Shown here piece by piece: positions 63,876 to 64,000 of a stretch of DNA of 64,000 bases. The position numbers were made by a program, and so were the translations under genes. The notes below the pieces were generated by a model. It did no database searches, was not told where the DNA came from, and was given only the letters and a program-made list of their open reading frames with translations. Positions within the stretch are counted from its first letter, which is position 1. Each line of letters opens with the position of its first letter. This stretch comes from AWTP1-18 sp036504515 (GTDB lineage Bacteria > Pseudomonadota > Gammaproteobacteria > Burkholderiales > Rhodocyclaceae). Location of the stretch: contig DASXVA010000001.1 in assembly GCA_036504515.1 (NCBI GenBank), positions 744,001 to 808,000 of the forward strand, written 5' to 3'.

Positions 63876-64000
63876 TCAACTCGCAGCTTTTTTCGTTGTG
63901 GCCCGTTTCTTTGCCGGAGCTTTTGCTTTCGGTTTGGCTTTGGCAGGAGCAGCTTTTGCTGGAGCAGTTTCCGCGGTTTCCTGTTCCGGTGCCACTTTTA
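63876..64000 (-). CDS. C-terminal tail of an Ala/Lys/Pro-rich protein (partial)
   Basis: Only the last 41 residues are visible, in the minus strand, ending KKRATTKKAAS before TGA at 63876. The sequence is almost wholly Ala, Lys, Pro, Thr and Glu (AETAPAKAAPAKAKPKAK), as in phasin/PhaF tails and histone-H1-like nucleoid proteins. The start is beyond the window, so the family cannot be chosen; a granule-bound phasin would fit the neighbouring acetate transporter. Confidence 0.6.
   Translation of the reverse strand, partial: KVAPEQETAETAPAKAAPAKAKPKAKAPAKKRATTKKAAS

Overview
The window is a high-GC bacterial chromosome segment that reads as a betaproteobacterium, most likely of the Rhodocyclales (Azospira/Dechloromonas/Azonexus type). 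I infer this from the local gene order (lolB-ispE-tRNA-Gln-prs-rplY-pth-ychF; glyQ-glyS-gmhB-plsC-ygjP-type-gloA), a RegB/RegA redox two-component pair and the protein family variants; no 16S rRNA gene is present. It holds about 60 protein genes, four tRNA genes and several readable terminators and operators. I see no insertion sequence, prophage or CRISPR array.

Layout. 1-5.8 kb: the end of a nitroreductase-rhodanese-ankyrin fusion, feoAB under a probable Fur box, an orphan MlaF-like ATPase and an AraC/GyrI regulator. 5.8-18 kb: housekeeping genes (glyQS, gmhB, an acyltransferase, a YgjP-type metallopeptidase with an inactivated relative beside it, gloA, a MATE pump, a YqaA membrane protein, a hydrolase, ilvA, a PatB-type C-S lyase). 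18-24.6 kb: a tetR-controlled tripartite RND pump. 24.7-31.5 kb (minus strand): a translation/envelope block. 31.6-41.6 kb: DNA repair, CoA, rsmD, a paired M16 protease operon, ftsY, a Lys-Lys-Gly tRNA cluster, thiS-thiG and trmB. 41.7-47.5 kb: five nucleotide-sugar genes giving UDP-galacturonate, GDP-mannose, GDP-L-fucose and UDP-galactose for surface polysaccharide. 47.6-50.2 kb: a PCuAC copper chaperone divergent from RegB/RegA. 50.4-55.2 kb: a MarR-controlled OMF-EmrA-EmrB pump. 55.2-64 kb: a palindrome-rich gap, amt, mltA, a 48-residue membrane ORF with a DUF815 ATPase, a Nudix-ThiE fusion, a J-like/serine protease fusion, rhlE, an acetate transporter and the tail of an Ala/Lys/Pro-rich protein.

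Most of the window is ordinary core genome. The least explained items are the membrane protease with a J-like domain lacking HPD (60.1-61.3 kb), the 159-residue pseudoenzyme next to an intact YgjP-type peptidase (10.4 kb), the three-domain fusion at the left edge, the small membrane ORF overlapping the DUF815 ATPase (58.16 kb), and the stacked palindromes between emrB and amt (55.3-55.5 kb). The operator placements at marR and tetR and the candidate FNR-type site before satP are good testable regulatory predictions. Nothing here amounts to a clear new defence or mobile system.
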